Shown: positions 35,885-44,710, numbered from the stretch's first letter. The stretch is DNA of 64,000 bases from Psychromicrobium silvestre (GCF_013408295.1 NZ_JACBYQ010000002.1:248001-312000), one strand, 5' to 3'. Numbers and translations are program-made. Notes: generated by a model from the sequence alone, not told the origin.

Positions 35885-35960
35885 AAGTTGAGTGCTCTGA
35901 CGTCAACTTTACTCTTGAGTCGAGTCTTGTCAAGTTGAAGTTGAGTCAAGTGCGCTCAAG
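35885..35960 (-). promoter_or_regulatory. Three clustered HAIR-like operators upstream of dnaK
   Basis: Site 1 (35885-35909): AAGTTGAGT-N7-CGTCAACTT. Site 2 (35914-35934): CTTGAGT-N7-TGTCAAG. Site 3 (35940-35960): GTTGAGT-N7-GCTCAAG. Each departs from the HAIR consensus at one to two positions; spacers are seven bases. Together they cover 13-88 bases before the dnaK start, so HspR should cover the promoter. Confidence 0.8.
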
Positions 35961-36050
35961 TCTTTCACGAGTTCGTCACATTCGTTGGCAGCCACTCAGG
36001 ATTGAAGTAACGTAGGCCCAATCTTGTGACCAACTGAAGGGACGTCACAC

Positions 36051-36800
36051 TTGGGCAGTCACCTAGAAGCCATAGGGTTCGACGTCGAGAGTCGAGAAGA
36101 TTTCAAGGAACTCATTCGCTCACTGACAAGATTCGGTGTTCATCGGAGGATCAGCAGCGAGGCATCCCTGACCGTCTGGACCGACCCCTCAGGTGCCCGA
36201 TTTGTGACTCAAACACGCCGCCAGCAAGGCAGCTCAGCCCTGCCCTGCATCGCCGGCTCCACCAAAGAAGTAGCCGTTGGGGATGTACACCTGGTGAGCG
36301 TCGATACCGCAATGATGGAGCTACTCGACGGCCCTGGCGGGGATCTACTCTGCCCCATAGCCGTCGACCTAGAAGACAGCTTTGTCCTGGCAGAACTAGG
36401 TGGAAGCGTCCGCAAAGGGAGCCTGTCACTTGCCGCACTCGCCGAAGAGGTTGACCTCCACACCGATCAAGAAAATTACTACGCCTCCCAGACAGGCGAT
36501 GCACAATTTTCCGCCGGCTTCTTTATCCCTTCGGGCACGTTCCCCGCCAATCCAGAACAACCCGATTGGAAACCCTCCGCCACGGCAATCTTTGCCGGTG
36601 AAGTACTTCGCTGCTCCATGCAAATAAATAGCTTCAGCGGAAAGGAGTTCTGTTTGGCCACGGTGCGCACCATAGGAGACGTTACGCTGGACGTCGCGAT
36701 CGCCAAGAAGGACCTCCGCTGGGTACCCGTTCCCGGCAATATCATCGATGGCCAGTTCTTCCTGACCGGGAGTCTCGGCTTGGAAAGCCCGGAAGCCTAG
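36051..36800 (+). CDS. Unknown conserved-looking soluble protein
   Basis: 249 residues, starting at TTG 36051 with AAGGGA upstream. Not recognised. No signal peptide or transmembrane helix; mixed alpha/beta composition with a start reading MGSHLEAIGFDVESREDF and segments such as TVWTDPSGARFVTQT and VRTIGDVTLDVAI. The opening resembles sequences I associate with actinobacterial hypothetical proteins. It is divergent from dnaK across a 178-base region that contains the HAIR sites, so it could be affected by HspR, although the sites are closest to dnaK. Function unknown. Confidence 0.7.
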   Translation: MGSHLEAIGFDVESREDFKELIRSLTRFGVHRRISSEASLTVWTDPSGARFVTQTRRQQGSSALPCIAGSTKEVAVGDVHLVSVDTAMMELLDGPGGDLLCPIAVDLEDSFVLAELGGSVRKGSLSLAALAEEVDLHTDQENYYASQTGDAQFSAGFFIPSGTFPANPEQPDWKPSATAIFAGEVLRCSMQINSFSGKEFCLATVRTIGDVTLDVAIAKKDLRWVPVPGNIIDGQFFLTGSLGLESPEA

Positions 36801-36843
36801 GGACTCATAACCGGCTAGTTTCCATCTAAGGAAAGTTCCAAGA

Positions 36844-37019
36844 GTGGAAAATACAACGAGAACAGCGAAGCTCGACTCGACGCCATATTTCTGCCCTGAC
36901 ACACCACCGTCAACCAGCAATGGCGCACCCGCAGCCTGGAACCCACCGGTTTCCGCCAGCTCAAGGACTGGACTCAGCACACTACAAGAACCAGAAAAGA
37001 TAAAGGACCAAGATCATGA
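36844..37019 (+). pseudogene. Decayed ArsR-family repressor remnant
   Basis: A GTG at 36844 begins MENTTRTAKLD, after which the frame shifts to one reading DAIFLP and stop, close to the ENT...RLDAIFHAL opening of ArsR-type regulators paired with SRPBCC genes. A third piece, in frame with the end, reads WRTRSLEPTGFRQLKDWT, like the C-terminus of the same family. The middle, including the recognition helix, is missing. Its TGA at 37017 overlaps the ATG of the next remnant, as intact ArsR-SRPBCC pairs do. Inferred from short matches. Confidence 0.6.
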
Positions 37020-37365
37020 CTGAACTACTGAGCGAAATCATCGAAAACGGCCTCATTCTGAGCCGCGATTTCCAAGCACCCCAGAACTCGTTTTCCGAGC
37101 CCACGCTGAGTCCGATTTAATCAGCCAATGGTGGGGACCCGAAGGATTCCCGGTGAACAACTCGACGATGGACTTCCGCGCCGGTGGCGAGTGGATTTAC
37201 AGCATGCGCAGCGACGAATTCTGGACCGACGCCTTCTGCGACTCCTCGGGCAAAATCAGCGAGGATCTGCCTCAGGGCCGCTCCACCCTCACCTTCACCG
37301 AGCACGACGGCATCACCATCTCCTTCAACCAGCTCGATAACCTCCTGGTGAAGTTGCAGGGCTAA
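37016..37365 (+). pseudogene. Frameshifted, truncated SRPBCC (AHSA1-like) gene
   Basis: ATG 37016 opens TELLSEIIENGLILSRDFQAP; a frame change near 37085 is then needed to continue LVFRAHAESDLISQWWGPEG, TMDFRAGGEWIYSMR and the end FNQLDNLLVKLQG. SQWWGP and GGEWIYSMR are hallmarks of the AHSA1/YndB-like SRPBCC domain. At about 115 codons it is shorter than the usual 150-165, so internal material is lost as well. A hairpin terminator follows at 37387. Confidence 0.75.
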
Positions 37366-37386
37366 GCCCAAAGAGCCCAGAACAAG

Positions 37387-37428
37387 AAGAACGCCGGACC
37401 CGCTCAATGCAGCAGGTCCGGCGTTCTT
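37387..37428. terminator. Hairpin terminator between convergent units
   Basis: Perfect 14-bp stem AAGAACGCCGGACC / GGTCCGGCGTTCTT with a 14-base loop that can add two or three pairs. It sits between the SRPBCC pseudogene and the convergent VOC gene and can serve both. Confidence 0.85.
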
Positions 37429-37441
37429 ATGTCAAAAGCGG

Positions 37442-37918
37442 CTACTCCCCGTCGTAGGCCTTCTGTAGATCGGCGATGATTAGCTTCTGCTGCCCCATCA
37501 GGACGTTCATGGCTCGCTGCGCCCCCTCGGCATCCGGGCCGCCAATCAAGCTGGGCAAGACCGAGGGAACCACTTGCCAGGAGAGCCCGTACTTATCCTT
37601 GAGCCAACCACACTGACTTTCCTCGCCGCCCTCGGCGATCAGCCGATCCCAGTAGTAATCGACCTCATCCTGATCCGCGCAATCAATCTGTAGTGAGATC
37701 GCTTCGGTGAACTTGAAGATCGGGCCACCATTGAGCGCGGTAAAACGCTGTCCGTCCAGCTCGAAGTCGACGGTTAGTGCGGTACCCGCGGGGAACGGAG
37801 CACCTTCGCCGTAGTAACTGGTGTTATTGATCTTCGAGTTCTTGAAAATGCCGCAGTAATATTCGGCGGCTTCCGCTGCCTGGGTATCAAACCATAGGCA
37901 ATTGGTAATAGCGGTCAT
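37442..37918 (-). CDS. PhnB-like VOC-family protein
   Basis: 158 residues from ATG 37918 (GGAAGGA upstream; a longer start at 37957 is unlikely). Seen: NCLWFDTQAAEAAEYYCGIF, TVDFELDGQRFTALNGGP, DEVDYYWDRLI and YGLSWQVVPSVL, the signature of the PhnB/3-demethylubiquinone-methyltransferase-like VOC subgroup (PF06983). These proteins are widespread and mostly uncharacterised; the methyltransferase label is historical. Confidence 0.9.
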   Translation of the reverse strand: MTAITNCLWFDTQAAEAAEYYCGIFKNSKINNTSYYGEGAPFPAGTALTVDFELDGQRFTALNGGPIFKFTEAISLQIDCADQDEVDYYWDRLIAEGGEESQCGWLKDKYGLSWQVVPSVLPSLIGGPDAEGAQRAMNVLMGQQKLIIADLQKAYDGE

Positions 37919-38036
37919 GGGTTTTCCTTCCGTGTTTTCGGGATGTTTTCCGGCCACGGCGTGGTCAGTTTGAGTGTAGTACGAGCGATATGACGAGACA
38001 ATGACTCAGGCATACTCACGACGGCGAAAACTCACC

Positions 38037-38042
38037 TAACAT
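38037..38042 (+). promoter_or_regulatory. -10 element of a leaderless promoter (LysE-family gene)
   Basis: TAACAT, then GGCCCT, then ATG 38049. No ribosome-binding site. Confidence 0.5.
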
Positions 38043-38048
38043 GGCCCT

Positions 38049-38669
38049 ATGCAACTCTCGCTCTGGCTGGCCCTGTTGGCCGCCTGCCTGCTGATTAGCT
38101 TCACCCCGGGGGCCGGAGCAATCAACACGATGAGCAACTCGCTCAGCTCCGGATTTCGGCGGTCCCTTTGGGGCATCCTGGGCCAGCAAATAGCGCTGCT
38201 CATTCAGATTGCCATTGTGGCAGCGGGAGTTGGCTTGCTGGTTTCCTCCTCCCCTATCGCCTTCCATGTGATTCGCTATGCCGGTGCCGCCTATCTGGTC
38301 TACCTAGGCATCCGAAAACTCCTGGCAAAGCCTGCCGATGCCGCGGAAGAGAAGGACAAAGCCAGCCAGGAAAGCGCCTTCTCCATGCTGCGCCGCGGCT
38401 TCTGGGTGAATCTGCTGAACCCTAAAGCCATCGTCTTCTTCCTGGCCTTTGTGCCACAGTTCATCCGCCCGGACCAGCCCCTGCTGCCCCAGTATTTGGT
38501 ACTGGCAGCTACCGTGGTGCTGGTCGACGTCGTGGTGATGTGGCTGTTCTTCGCCGCCGCCGCCCGCTCGCTCCGCCGCTTCACCGAGAGCCAACGAGGC
38601 GAAAAGACGCTCAACCGCACCTTCGGCGGCCTCTTCGTGGGTGCCGGAGTATTGCTCGCCGTGGTTTAG
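38049..38669 (+). CDS. LysE/RhtB-family exporter
   Basis: 206 residues, six transmembrane helices. Helix 1 carries the family motif LISFTPGAGAINTMSNSL, the loop YAGAAYLVYLGIRKLLA is conserved, and LRRGFWVNLLNPKAIVFFLAFVPQF is the RhtB signature. It exports amino acids such as homoserine, threonine or lysine; substrate not deducible. Single gene with its own inferred leaderless promoter. Confidence 0.92.
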   Translation: MQLSLWLALLAACLLISFTPGAGAINTMSNSLSSGFRRSLWGILGQQIALLIQIAIVAAGVGLLVSSSPIAFHVIRYAGAAYLVYLGIRKLLAKPADAAEEKDKASQESAFSMLRRGFWVNLLNPKAIVFFLAFVPQFIRPDQPLLPQYLVLAATVVLVDVVVMWLFFAAAARSLRRFTESQRGEKTLNRTFGGLFVGAGVLLAVV

Positions 38670-38681
38670 GCATCCGCTCAT

Positions 38682-38687
38682 TACGAT
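38682..38687 (+). promoter_or_regulatory. -10 element of a leaderless promoter (dehydrogenase)
   Basis: TACGAT, then GGAAAG, then ATG 38694. GGAAAG abuts the ATG and is too close to be a normal ribosome-binding site. Confidence 0.45.
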
Positions 38688-38693
38688 GGAAAG

Positions 38694-39758
38694 ATGACAG
38701 CCCCCAACCCCGAGCAGCTTGTTGTCGCCATTTGTGCACCCCTGGAACCCGAGCTGGTTGAGCAGATTCGTAGCGGTTCACCGGAGGTGACCGTACTCTA
38801 CGAACCGGAGTTGCTGCCGCCGGAACGCTTCCCGGCAGATCATTCCGGCGATCCTGACTTCCAGCGATCTGCGGAACAGCAGGAACGCTATTGGGCGAAT
38901 ATCCGCCGGGCAGATGTGCTGTACGGCTTGCCCGATGAATCACCAGCGGGCTTGGCCCGGGCGGTTCGGGAGAATCCCCGGCTGCGCTGGGTCCATGCGA
39001 TGGCCGCAGGGGCTGGCGGTTCGGTGCGAGCCGCTGAGCTGACACCCGAAGAACTGGCCCGGGTCACCGTGACCACCTCGGCAGGGGTGCATGCCCTGCC
39101 CTTGGCGGAGTTTGCCCTGATGGGCCTGCTGAACGGTTTCAAAAGGGTCGCCGAACTCCAGGCGGATCAACGTGCCCAGCGCTGGCCAACACCGCGGGTG
39201 CCCACCCGCCTGCTTTCGGGCTCTCGGCTGGTGATCGCCGGATTGGGTGAAATCGGCGTGGAAACCGCCCGGTTAGCCAAGGCGCTCGGTATGTCGGTGA
39301 GCGGTAGCAAACGCGAGGTCACCCCGATCACTGGCATCGATTCGGTAGTTCCAAATAGCGGTCTGCCCGGACTAGTTTCCGAAGCGGATGCCGTGGTCAG
39401 CACCCTGCCGGGAACTCCTTATACAGAGCACCTTTTCGATGCCGAGATGTTCTCGCACTTCAAACCGGGCACGGTTTTCGTCAATGTCGGGCGCGGCTCG
39501 GTGGTCGATGAGGCTGCGCTACTCTCGGCGCTGGATGATGGAACGGTCAGTTATGCCTGCCTCGATGTTTTCGAGCAGGAGCCACTCCCCGGCTCAAGTC
39601 CACTTTGGAAGCATCCACGGGTACTGGTTTCGCCGCATACCTCGGCGCTAAGCCTGGCGGAGAACCGACTGATCGCGGAACGTTTTAGCTCAAACCTTGC
39701 GTTATTCCGCGCCGGGAAAACGATGCCGCACGCGGTTGATCCGGTCTATTTCTACTGA
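38694..39758 (+). CDS. D-2-hydroxyacid dehydrogenase
   Basis: 354 residues. NAD-binding Rossmann motif GLGEIGVETARLAKALGM, the central STLPGTPYTEHLFD, NVGRGSVVDEAAL (substrate Arg region), CLDVFEQEPLP (catalytic Glu) and SPHTSAL (catalytic His). The N-terminal part includes RWVHAMAAGAGG. Oxidises or reduces D-2-hydroxy acids with NAD(P); glyoxylate/hydroxypyruvate reductase-like is the nearest description, substrate unconfirmed. Stop and the convergent kinase stop are 4 bases apart. Confidence 0.9.
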   Translation: MTAPNPEQLVVAICAPLEPELVEQIRSGSPEVTVLYEPELLPPERFPADHSGDPDFQRSAEQQERYWANIRRADVLYGLPDESPAGLARAVRENPRLRWVHAMAAGAGGSVRAAELTPEELARVTVTTSAGVHALPLAEFALMGLLNGFKRVAELQADQRAQRWPTPRVPTRLLSGSRLVIAGLGEIGVETARLAKALGMSVSGSKREVTPITGIDSVVPNSGLPGLVSEADAVVSTLPGTPYTEHLFDAEMFSHFKPGTVFVNVGRGSVVDEAALLSALDDGTVSYACLDVFEQEPLPGSSPLWKHPRVLVSPHTSALSLAENRLIAERFSSNLALFRAGKTMPHAVDPVYFY

Positions 39759-39762
39759 GCCT

Positions 39763-40629
39763 CTACTGGGTTTTGCCCGTTTTCCGGTCGCTGAGGACCT
39801 CGGCAAGCATGCGATGCCCCTGTGCCTCGAAGCCCTCGTCCGCTACCTGATAGGCCCAGGCCGCAGTGCCGATCGCCTCCCGGACCCGATTACGGTACCA
39901 GGCTCCGGGTTCGCGCGGATCGGAACCGTAACCATCGAGAAATGCTTCTTCTAGCCTAGGGTTCCTGCGGAAATCCTGGGCGGCGAGCCGGGCAAAGTCG
40001 GACATGGCCGGGCGGAGCGCGGCTCGGCCGAAGTCGATAATCCGAATTGCGTCCTGATCCACCAGCCAGTTTCGCGGCTGCCAGTCACCGTGGGTAGGCA
40101 CCAAGAGCACGGGCGACGTCGGCCACGAAGAGAGCTCCTCCCCCAGCCATCGCTCCAGCTCCGGCGCTATCCGATGCGGGCCATCAAGCCAACGGATCGA
40201 CCGCTGGTTCTCAGCTGCCTCGTAGTCGTCGTCCCGAACGGCGGCCTGCTTGTGCAGAAGCGCCAGCAACTTTCCGGCCTGCCGATAGCTCTCCGGATCC
40301 TCCGCCGCTGGCGTTCCCAGCACCAGTTCTCCCGGAAGATAACCGGTGACCAAGAGGTTCGCTTCGAGGTCAAAGTGCCGAAGAATCGGTGCAAACCCAC
40401 CAGAGCTCCAGGGCTCAAGCCAGTTCAAGTGTGCTTGCACCTCGCGGCCAATGTGGTGGTCGGTGGGTCCGCCTGCTTTAACGATGAACCGGTCCCCGGC
40501 TTGACTCAGTTCAAGAACGGCTCGATCAACCTGCCCCCAGCTGTGGTCATGCTCAAGGACCGCGCCGGGAAACCATTCGTCCAGCAACCTTCGCTGCCGG
40601 GTACTGAGATTCTGATGATCAAGGGGCAT
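39763..40629 (-). CDS. APH-family phosphotransferase
   Basis: 288 residues. N-lobe with RFIVKAGGP (ATP-binding lysine), catalytic loop VPTHGDWQPRNWLV and metal site IRIIDFGRAALRP; ends in a helical C-lobe. Complete catalytic set, unlike the homologue at 4.8 kb. Substrate unknown. Preceded by a -10 hexamer six bases before its ATG. Confidence 0.85.
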   Translation of the reverse strand: MPLDHQNLSTRQRRLLDEWFPGAVLEHDHSWGQVDRAVLELSQAGDRFIVKAGGPTDHHIGREVQAHLNWLEPWSSGGFAPILRHFDLEANLLVTGYLPGELVLGTPAAEDPESYRQAGKLLALLHKQAAVRDDDYEAAENQRSIRWLDGPHRIAPELERWLGEELSSWPTSPVLLVPTHGDWQPRNWLVDQDAIRIIDFGRAALRPAMSDFARLAAQDFRRNPRLEEAFLDGYGSDPREPGAWYRNRVREAIGTAAWAYQVADEGFEAQGHRMLAEVLSDRKTGKTQ

Positions 40630-40635
40630 CTCTTT

Positions 40636-40641
40636 ATCTTA
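40636..40641 (-). promoter_or_regulatory. -10 element of a leaderless promoter (minus strand)
   Basis: On the minus strand TAAGAT is followed by AAAGAG and the ATG at 40629. Confidence 0.5.
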
Positions 40642-40716
40642 AGGACCACGCCTCGAGGGCTCCGACTAAGTCCAAATGACAGCGCATTCAGCCAGCCTGG
40701 TTAGGATGGCAGAACC

Positions 40717-41808
40717 ATGAGCGAGAAAACTCCCACCGTCTACGATGTCGCGGCGCACGCCGGGGTCTCGATAGCCACCGTCTCCCGGGTGCTGCGCAGG
40801 CCCGACGATGTGCGCGAAGCGACCCGAGCCAAGGTGCTGGCCTCGGTGCGGGAACTAGGGTACCTGCCCAGTGCAAGCGCACGCGGACTGGCCGCACGAC
40901 GAACCGGGGTGATCGGAATCTTCTTCCCTGGCTTCGATGCTGCCTGGGAAATCCCGGCTCTCTCCGATGCCGAGGACGGCTTGGTCCGGATGGTGCGGGA
41001 CAGCGATGACCAATGGGGGCAGCGTCCGCCCGATCTGTATTTCGATGCTGTGCTGCGCGGCGCCGAGTTGGAAGCCTGGCGACGTGGGCTGGTACTCATG
41101 GTCGGCGTCGGGCGCGGCGCGGACCCGGAGGCAGTGGTGCGAGATATCGCCGGGCGGGTGGATGGGCTGGTGGTGCTTGCCCGCAGCGTTCCGGACGAGG
41201 TGCTTTCCAGCATCGCGCATCGGATTCCGGTTACCCTGCTCGCGGGGCCGCGGCGGGGCGACGACTTCGACCATGTTTCGGTGGCGAATTCGGAGGGCAT
41301 GCGAGCCCTTACCCAACACCTGATTTCCACCCTCGGAGTCAGCGCACCGCGCTACGTGGGCGGCCCGGCAGACTCTCCCGACGACGTCGAACGCTATGCC
41401 GGATATTGCGAGGCGCTGCGCCTGGCCGGGGTAGATCCGGCCACCGTGCCGCCGCTGCGGGCGGAGTTTCGGCGTGAGATTGCCCGCGAACTGGCTCAGC
41501 AATTGCTGGCCGAGGGAACCTTGCCGCGAGCGCTGATCTGCGCGAATGATCAGATGGCATTGGGCATATTGGATGTACTCAACCGTGCTGGCATCGCGGT
41601 GCCAGGCGAGGTGATCGTCACCGGTTTTGACGGGATCGACGCCGGCCGAGCCAGCGTGCCGCCACTCACCACGGTGTTTCAACCGATGGAGACGCTGGGC
41701 CGCGAGGCGGTGCGGATGATGGCAGATCGGCTGGATGCCCCAGAGTCAGAACCGGTGAGCAAGCGACTGCCGGTCACCGTGTTGCTGCGAGGAAGTTCGG
41801 AAGGCTGA
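40717..41808 (+). CDS. LacI-family transcriptional regulator
   Basis: 363 residues. N-terminal HTH and hinge helix: PTVYDVAAHAGVSIATVSRV, LRRPDDVREATRAKVLASV, LGYLPSASARGLAARRTGVI; then a periplasmic-binding-like sugar-sensing domain ending VPPLTTVFQPMETLGREAV. It precedes the ABC transporter and GH1 genes on the same strand, and a LacI-type operator lies in the 163-base gap after it. Likely a repressor of the locus, relieved by a sugar (probably a beta-glucoside). A -10-like TAGGAT lies nine bases before its ATG. Confidence 0.92.
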   Translation: MSEKTPTVYDVAAHAGVSIATVSRVLRRPDDVREATRAKVLASVRELGYLPSASARGLAARRTGVIGIFFPGFDAAWEIPALSDAEDGLVRMVRDSDDQWGQRPPDLYFDAVLRGAELEAWRRGLVLMVGVGRGADPEAVVRDIAGRVDGLVVLARSVPDEVLSSIAHRIPVTLLAGPRRGDDFDHVSVANSEGMRALTQHLISTLGVSAPRYVGGPADSPDDVERYAGYCEALRLAGVDPATVPPLRAEFRREIARELAQQLLAEGTLPRALICANDQMALGILDVLNRAGIAVPGEVIVTGFDGIDAGRASVPPLTTVFQPMETLGREAVRMMADRLDAPESEPVSKRLPVTVLLRGSSEG

Positions 41809-41901
41809 ACCAGGCTAGCCTGATCCCCCGCCCCGCCAAGAAGGCGAGCTCAGGGGCGTCAGCAGCTCAGACTCTCACGGAAAACCCTTGCCATCACTTA
41901 A

Positions 41902-41915
41902 TGTATGCGCTTACA
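41902..41915 (+). promoter_or_regulatory. LacI-type operator upstream of the ABC transporter
   Basis: TGTATGCGCTTACA differs at one position from the perfect palindrome TGTAAGCGCTTACA, the common core for LacI/GalR regulators (central CG). It lies 57-70 bases before the SBP start. Confidence 0.75.
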
Positions 41916-41971
41916 ATCACAGTACAGCCCCACCACATCACGACAATATGGGGCTTCAGTGAGGACGAAAC

Positions 41972-43717
41972 GTGTCAATGACGATGCAACACCCGGGTCA
42001 AGACAGCCCGCACCGGCTCCGCCGTTCCGGTAGTAACCCCCGGCGTAAGCTCACGGCCATAGGCACCGTCGCCTTACTGGCGCTACTCCTGCCAGCCGCG
42101 CTGGCAGGCTGCTCGATCAAGATCACCAGCCAACCGGACCCCTCGATCCCCAAGGACACCATGCTTCTTGCCGCAGACAAGGGCACCCCCATGATGGAGC
42201 GAAACTTCAATCCGTACCTGAGCAATAAACGGGCCGCCGCCACCTACATCTACGAGCCCCTGTTGGTCACCAACGCCCTCGACGGCAAGCAAACGCCGTG
42301 GCTCGCCTCCGGTTTCAGCCAACCCAACGCCAGCACCATCGATTACACCATCCGCGACGGCGTGAAATGGTCGGACGGCCAGGCCTTCACCGCTCAGGAC
42401 GTCAAGTTCACCTTCGAGCTGCTGAAAAAGTACCCCACCCTTGACCTTCAGGGTGCCTGGCAGCATATCGACAGCCTCACGGTCGAGGATCGCGGCGCCC
42501 AGGGCCAGCACCTCATGGTGAAACTCAAAGGTGATGACGCACCCGCCCAGTCGATCATCTCGCTGACCATGATCGTCCCGGAACATATCTGGAAGGACCA
42601 GCCAAACCCGGACACCTGGCGGAACCCGAATCCGGTGGGAACCGGGCCGTATACGCTGGGCAATTTCGCCGCCCAGCAGTACACCATGGATAAGAACCCG
42701 AATTACTGGCAGGCGGACAAAATCCAGGTGAACCACCTGGTGCTCCCCGCCTCCACCAGCCAACTCGACGTGGTCACCAAGGGCTTCGACTGGGCCTATG
42801 CCTATATGAGCAACGTTCAGGGCACCTGGGAGGCCGCCAATCCCGGCAATAAATACTGGTTTCCGCCGGGCGGGGTGATCAGCTTGCTGCCCAATCTGAC
42901 CAAGGCACCCTTTAACGATCTGAACTTCCGGCAAGGCCTCTCACTGGCTCTCGACCGGGACAAAATCGCCGGCGTAGCCACCGAGAACTATATGCAAGCG
43001 GCCGGTCAGACCGGGTTATTGCTGCCCAACCAGCAAGACCAGCTTGACCCCTCGATTCCGGATCAAGGCAAGATCAAGCAAAACACCGCGGCGGCCCTGC
43101 AAGCCTTCGCCAAAGCCGGCTACACCCAAAAAGACGGCAAACTTGTTAACGACGCCGGGAAGCAGCTGAGTTTCTCCATCACCACCGCGAATGGCTACTC
43201 GGACTGGCTGCGAGCGGTCCAGGAAGTCCGCAAGCAACTCACCGCCCTTGGTGTCCAGGTTGATATTAAGCAGCCTCAGCCCGCCGGTTACCAACAAGCC
43301 ATCCAGAACGGCGACTTCGATCTCACCCTTGGCAGCATGGGCGGCGGCGATATTTTCCAGGGCTACAACAATCTGCTTTCCAGTGAGTTCTACGCCCCGG
43401 TGGGCAAACAGACAGCGGCGAACTTCCAACGCTTTAAGGACCCAGCGGTGGACGCCCTCTTGGATCAATACAAGAAGACCATCGATCCAAAGCAGCAGAC
43501 CAAGCTGAACTACCAATTGGAGCAAGCGGTCTACACCAAACTTCCGGTGATTGGCCTGTACTACGGCGGTCTCTGGGGGCTGTACAACACCTCGAAGTTC
43601 ACCGGTTGGCCCGATGCTAAAGACCCTTACGCCCCACCACAGACCTATAACTCCACCCCGCTGCTGGTCTTTACCCACCTCAAGCTCGCGGACGCCGATG
43701 CCCCGAAGGAGGGCTGA
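41972..43717 (+). CDS. Dpp/Opp-type ABC transporter substrate-binding lipoprotein
   Basis: 581 residues starting at GTG 41972 behind GAGGACG; ATG 41978 and ATG 41984 are alternatives. A basic N-terminus is followed by a lipoprotein signal with LAGC and lipidated Cys47. The body is the family-5 extracellular solute-binding protein: VTNALDGKQTPWLASGF, SDGQAFTAQDVKFTFELLKK, GTGPYTLGNFAAQQYTMDKN and LNFRQGLSLALDRDKIA. Usual ligands are peptides, but many actinobacterial and Thermotoga members bind oligosaccharides; the LacI and GH1 neighbours favour a sugar. Confidence 0.92.
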   Translation: MSMTMQHPGQDSPHRLRRSGSNPRRKLTAIGTVALLALLLPAALAGCSIKITSQPDPSIPKDTMLLAADKGTPMMERNFNPYLSNKRAAATYIYEPLLVTNALDGKQTPWLASGFSQPNASTIDYTIRDGVKWSDGQAFTAQDVKFTFELLKKYPTLDLQGAWQHIDSLTVEDRGAQGQHLMVKLKGDDAPAQSIISLTMIVPEHIWKDQPNPDTWRNPNPVGTGPYTLGNFAAQQYTMDKNPNYWQADKIQVNHLVLPASTSQLDVVTKGFDWAYAYMSNVQGTWEAANPGNKYWFPPGGVISLLPNLTKAPFNDLNFRQGLSLALDRDKIAGVATENYMQAAGQTGLLLPNQQDQLDPSIPDQGKIKQNTAAALQAFAKAGYTQKDGKLVNDAGKQLSFSITTANGYSDWLRAVQEVRKQLTALGVQVDIKQPQPAGYQQAIQNGDFDLTLGSMGGGDIFQGYNNLLSSEFYAPVGKQTAANFQRFKDPAVDALLDQYKKTIDPKQQTKLNYQLEQAVYTKLPVIGLYYGGLWGLYNTSKFTGWPDAKDPYAPPQTYNSTPLLVFTHLKLADADAPKEG

Positions 43718-43719
43718 CC

Positions 43720-44700
43720 GTGCGCTATATCGCCCGTAAACTCGGCCTCTTCGTGCTTACCCTCTGGGCCGCCGTCACCCTTAATTTCCTGCTTCCCAGG
43801 ATGATGCCCGGCTCGCCTACCGATGCAGCCATCGCCAAGCTCTCCCAGAATGGTCCCATCACGGCGGCCACCCGGGCAGCCATCGAGGCACAACTCGGCG
43901 TACCCAATGGCAATCTCTGGGACCAGTATGTGAATTACCTACACCAGGTAGTGACGCTCGACTTCGGCGTCTCCTACACCTTCTACCCGCAGTCGGTCTC
44001 CGAATTGATCGGCCAGGCCTTCCCCTACACCGTGCTGCTGGTCGGCGTGGTGACCGTGATCGCCTTTGTGATCGGAACCCTGATCGGGGTGCTGGCGGCT
44101 TGGCGGCGCAATACCTGGGCCGATGCGCTACCCACCCTGAGCGGCAGCTTCCTGAGCACCTTCCCCTACTTCTGGACGGCGCTACTGCTGCTGTTCTTCC
44201 TGGGTTATGTGCTGCACTGGTTTCCCACTTCGGGGGCGTACGGCCCCACCGCAAGCCCGGCATTCAGTTGGGATTTCACCGTGGACGCGCTTTATCACGC
44301 GCTACTACCTGCCCTCACCATCCTGCTGACCTCCCTGGGCGGTTGGATCCTAGGGATGCGTAATGCGATGATTGGCACCCTGGGCGATGACTATGTCACC
44401 TTCGCCCAGGCCAATGGTTTGAAGGGCCGCACCGTTGCACTGAGGTACGCGGCGCGGAACGCGATCCTGCCCAATCTGACCGGCTTCGGTCTGGCTTTGG
44501 GCGGCGTGGTGGGTGGCTCCATTCTGGTGGAACAGGTGTTCGGCTATCCCGGCATCGGTTACCTGCTTTTCAATTCGGTGATCGGTCAGGACTACCCGCT
44601 CATGCAGGCGCTGTTCCTGTTGATCACGGTCAGCGTGCTGATCGCCAATTTCATCGTCGACATTCTGTACGGTGTGCTCGACCCGCGGACCAGGAGATGA
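43720..44700 (+). CDS. ABC transporter permease, DppB type
   Basis: 326 residues, six transmembrane helices, from GTG 43720 two bases after the SBP stop. N-terminus MRYIARKLGLFVLTLWAAVTLNFLLPRMMPGSP is typical of the B subunit (residues 1-33; first 20 are MRYIARKLGLFVLTLWAAVT). Permease coupling motif near the C-terminus: DDYVTFAQANGLKGRTVALRYAARNAILP (EAA-like loop). Forms a heterodimer with the downstream C-type permease. Confidence 0.92.
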   Translation: MRYIARKLGLFVLTLWAAVTLNFLLPRMMPGSPTDAAIAKLSQNGPITAATRAAIEAQLGVPNGNLWDQYVNYLHQVVTLDFGVSYTFYPQSVSELIGQAFPYTVLLVGVVTVIAFVIGTLIGVLAAWRRNTWADALPTLSGSFLSTFPYFWTALLLLFFLGYVLHWFPTSGAYGPTASPAFSWDFTVDALYHALLPALTILLTSLGGWILGMRNAMIGTLGDDYVTFAQANGLKGRTVALRYAARNAILPNLTGFGLALGGVVGGSILVEQVFGYPGIGYLLFNSVIGQDYPLMQALFLLITVSVLIANFIVDILYGVLDPRTRR

Positions 44701-44710
44701 GGACTCGCCG

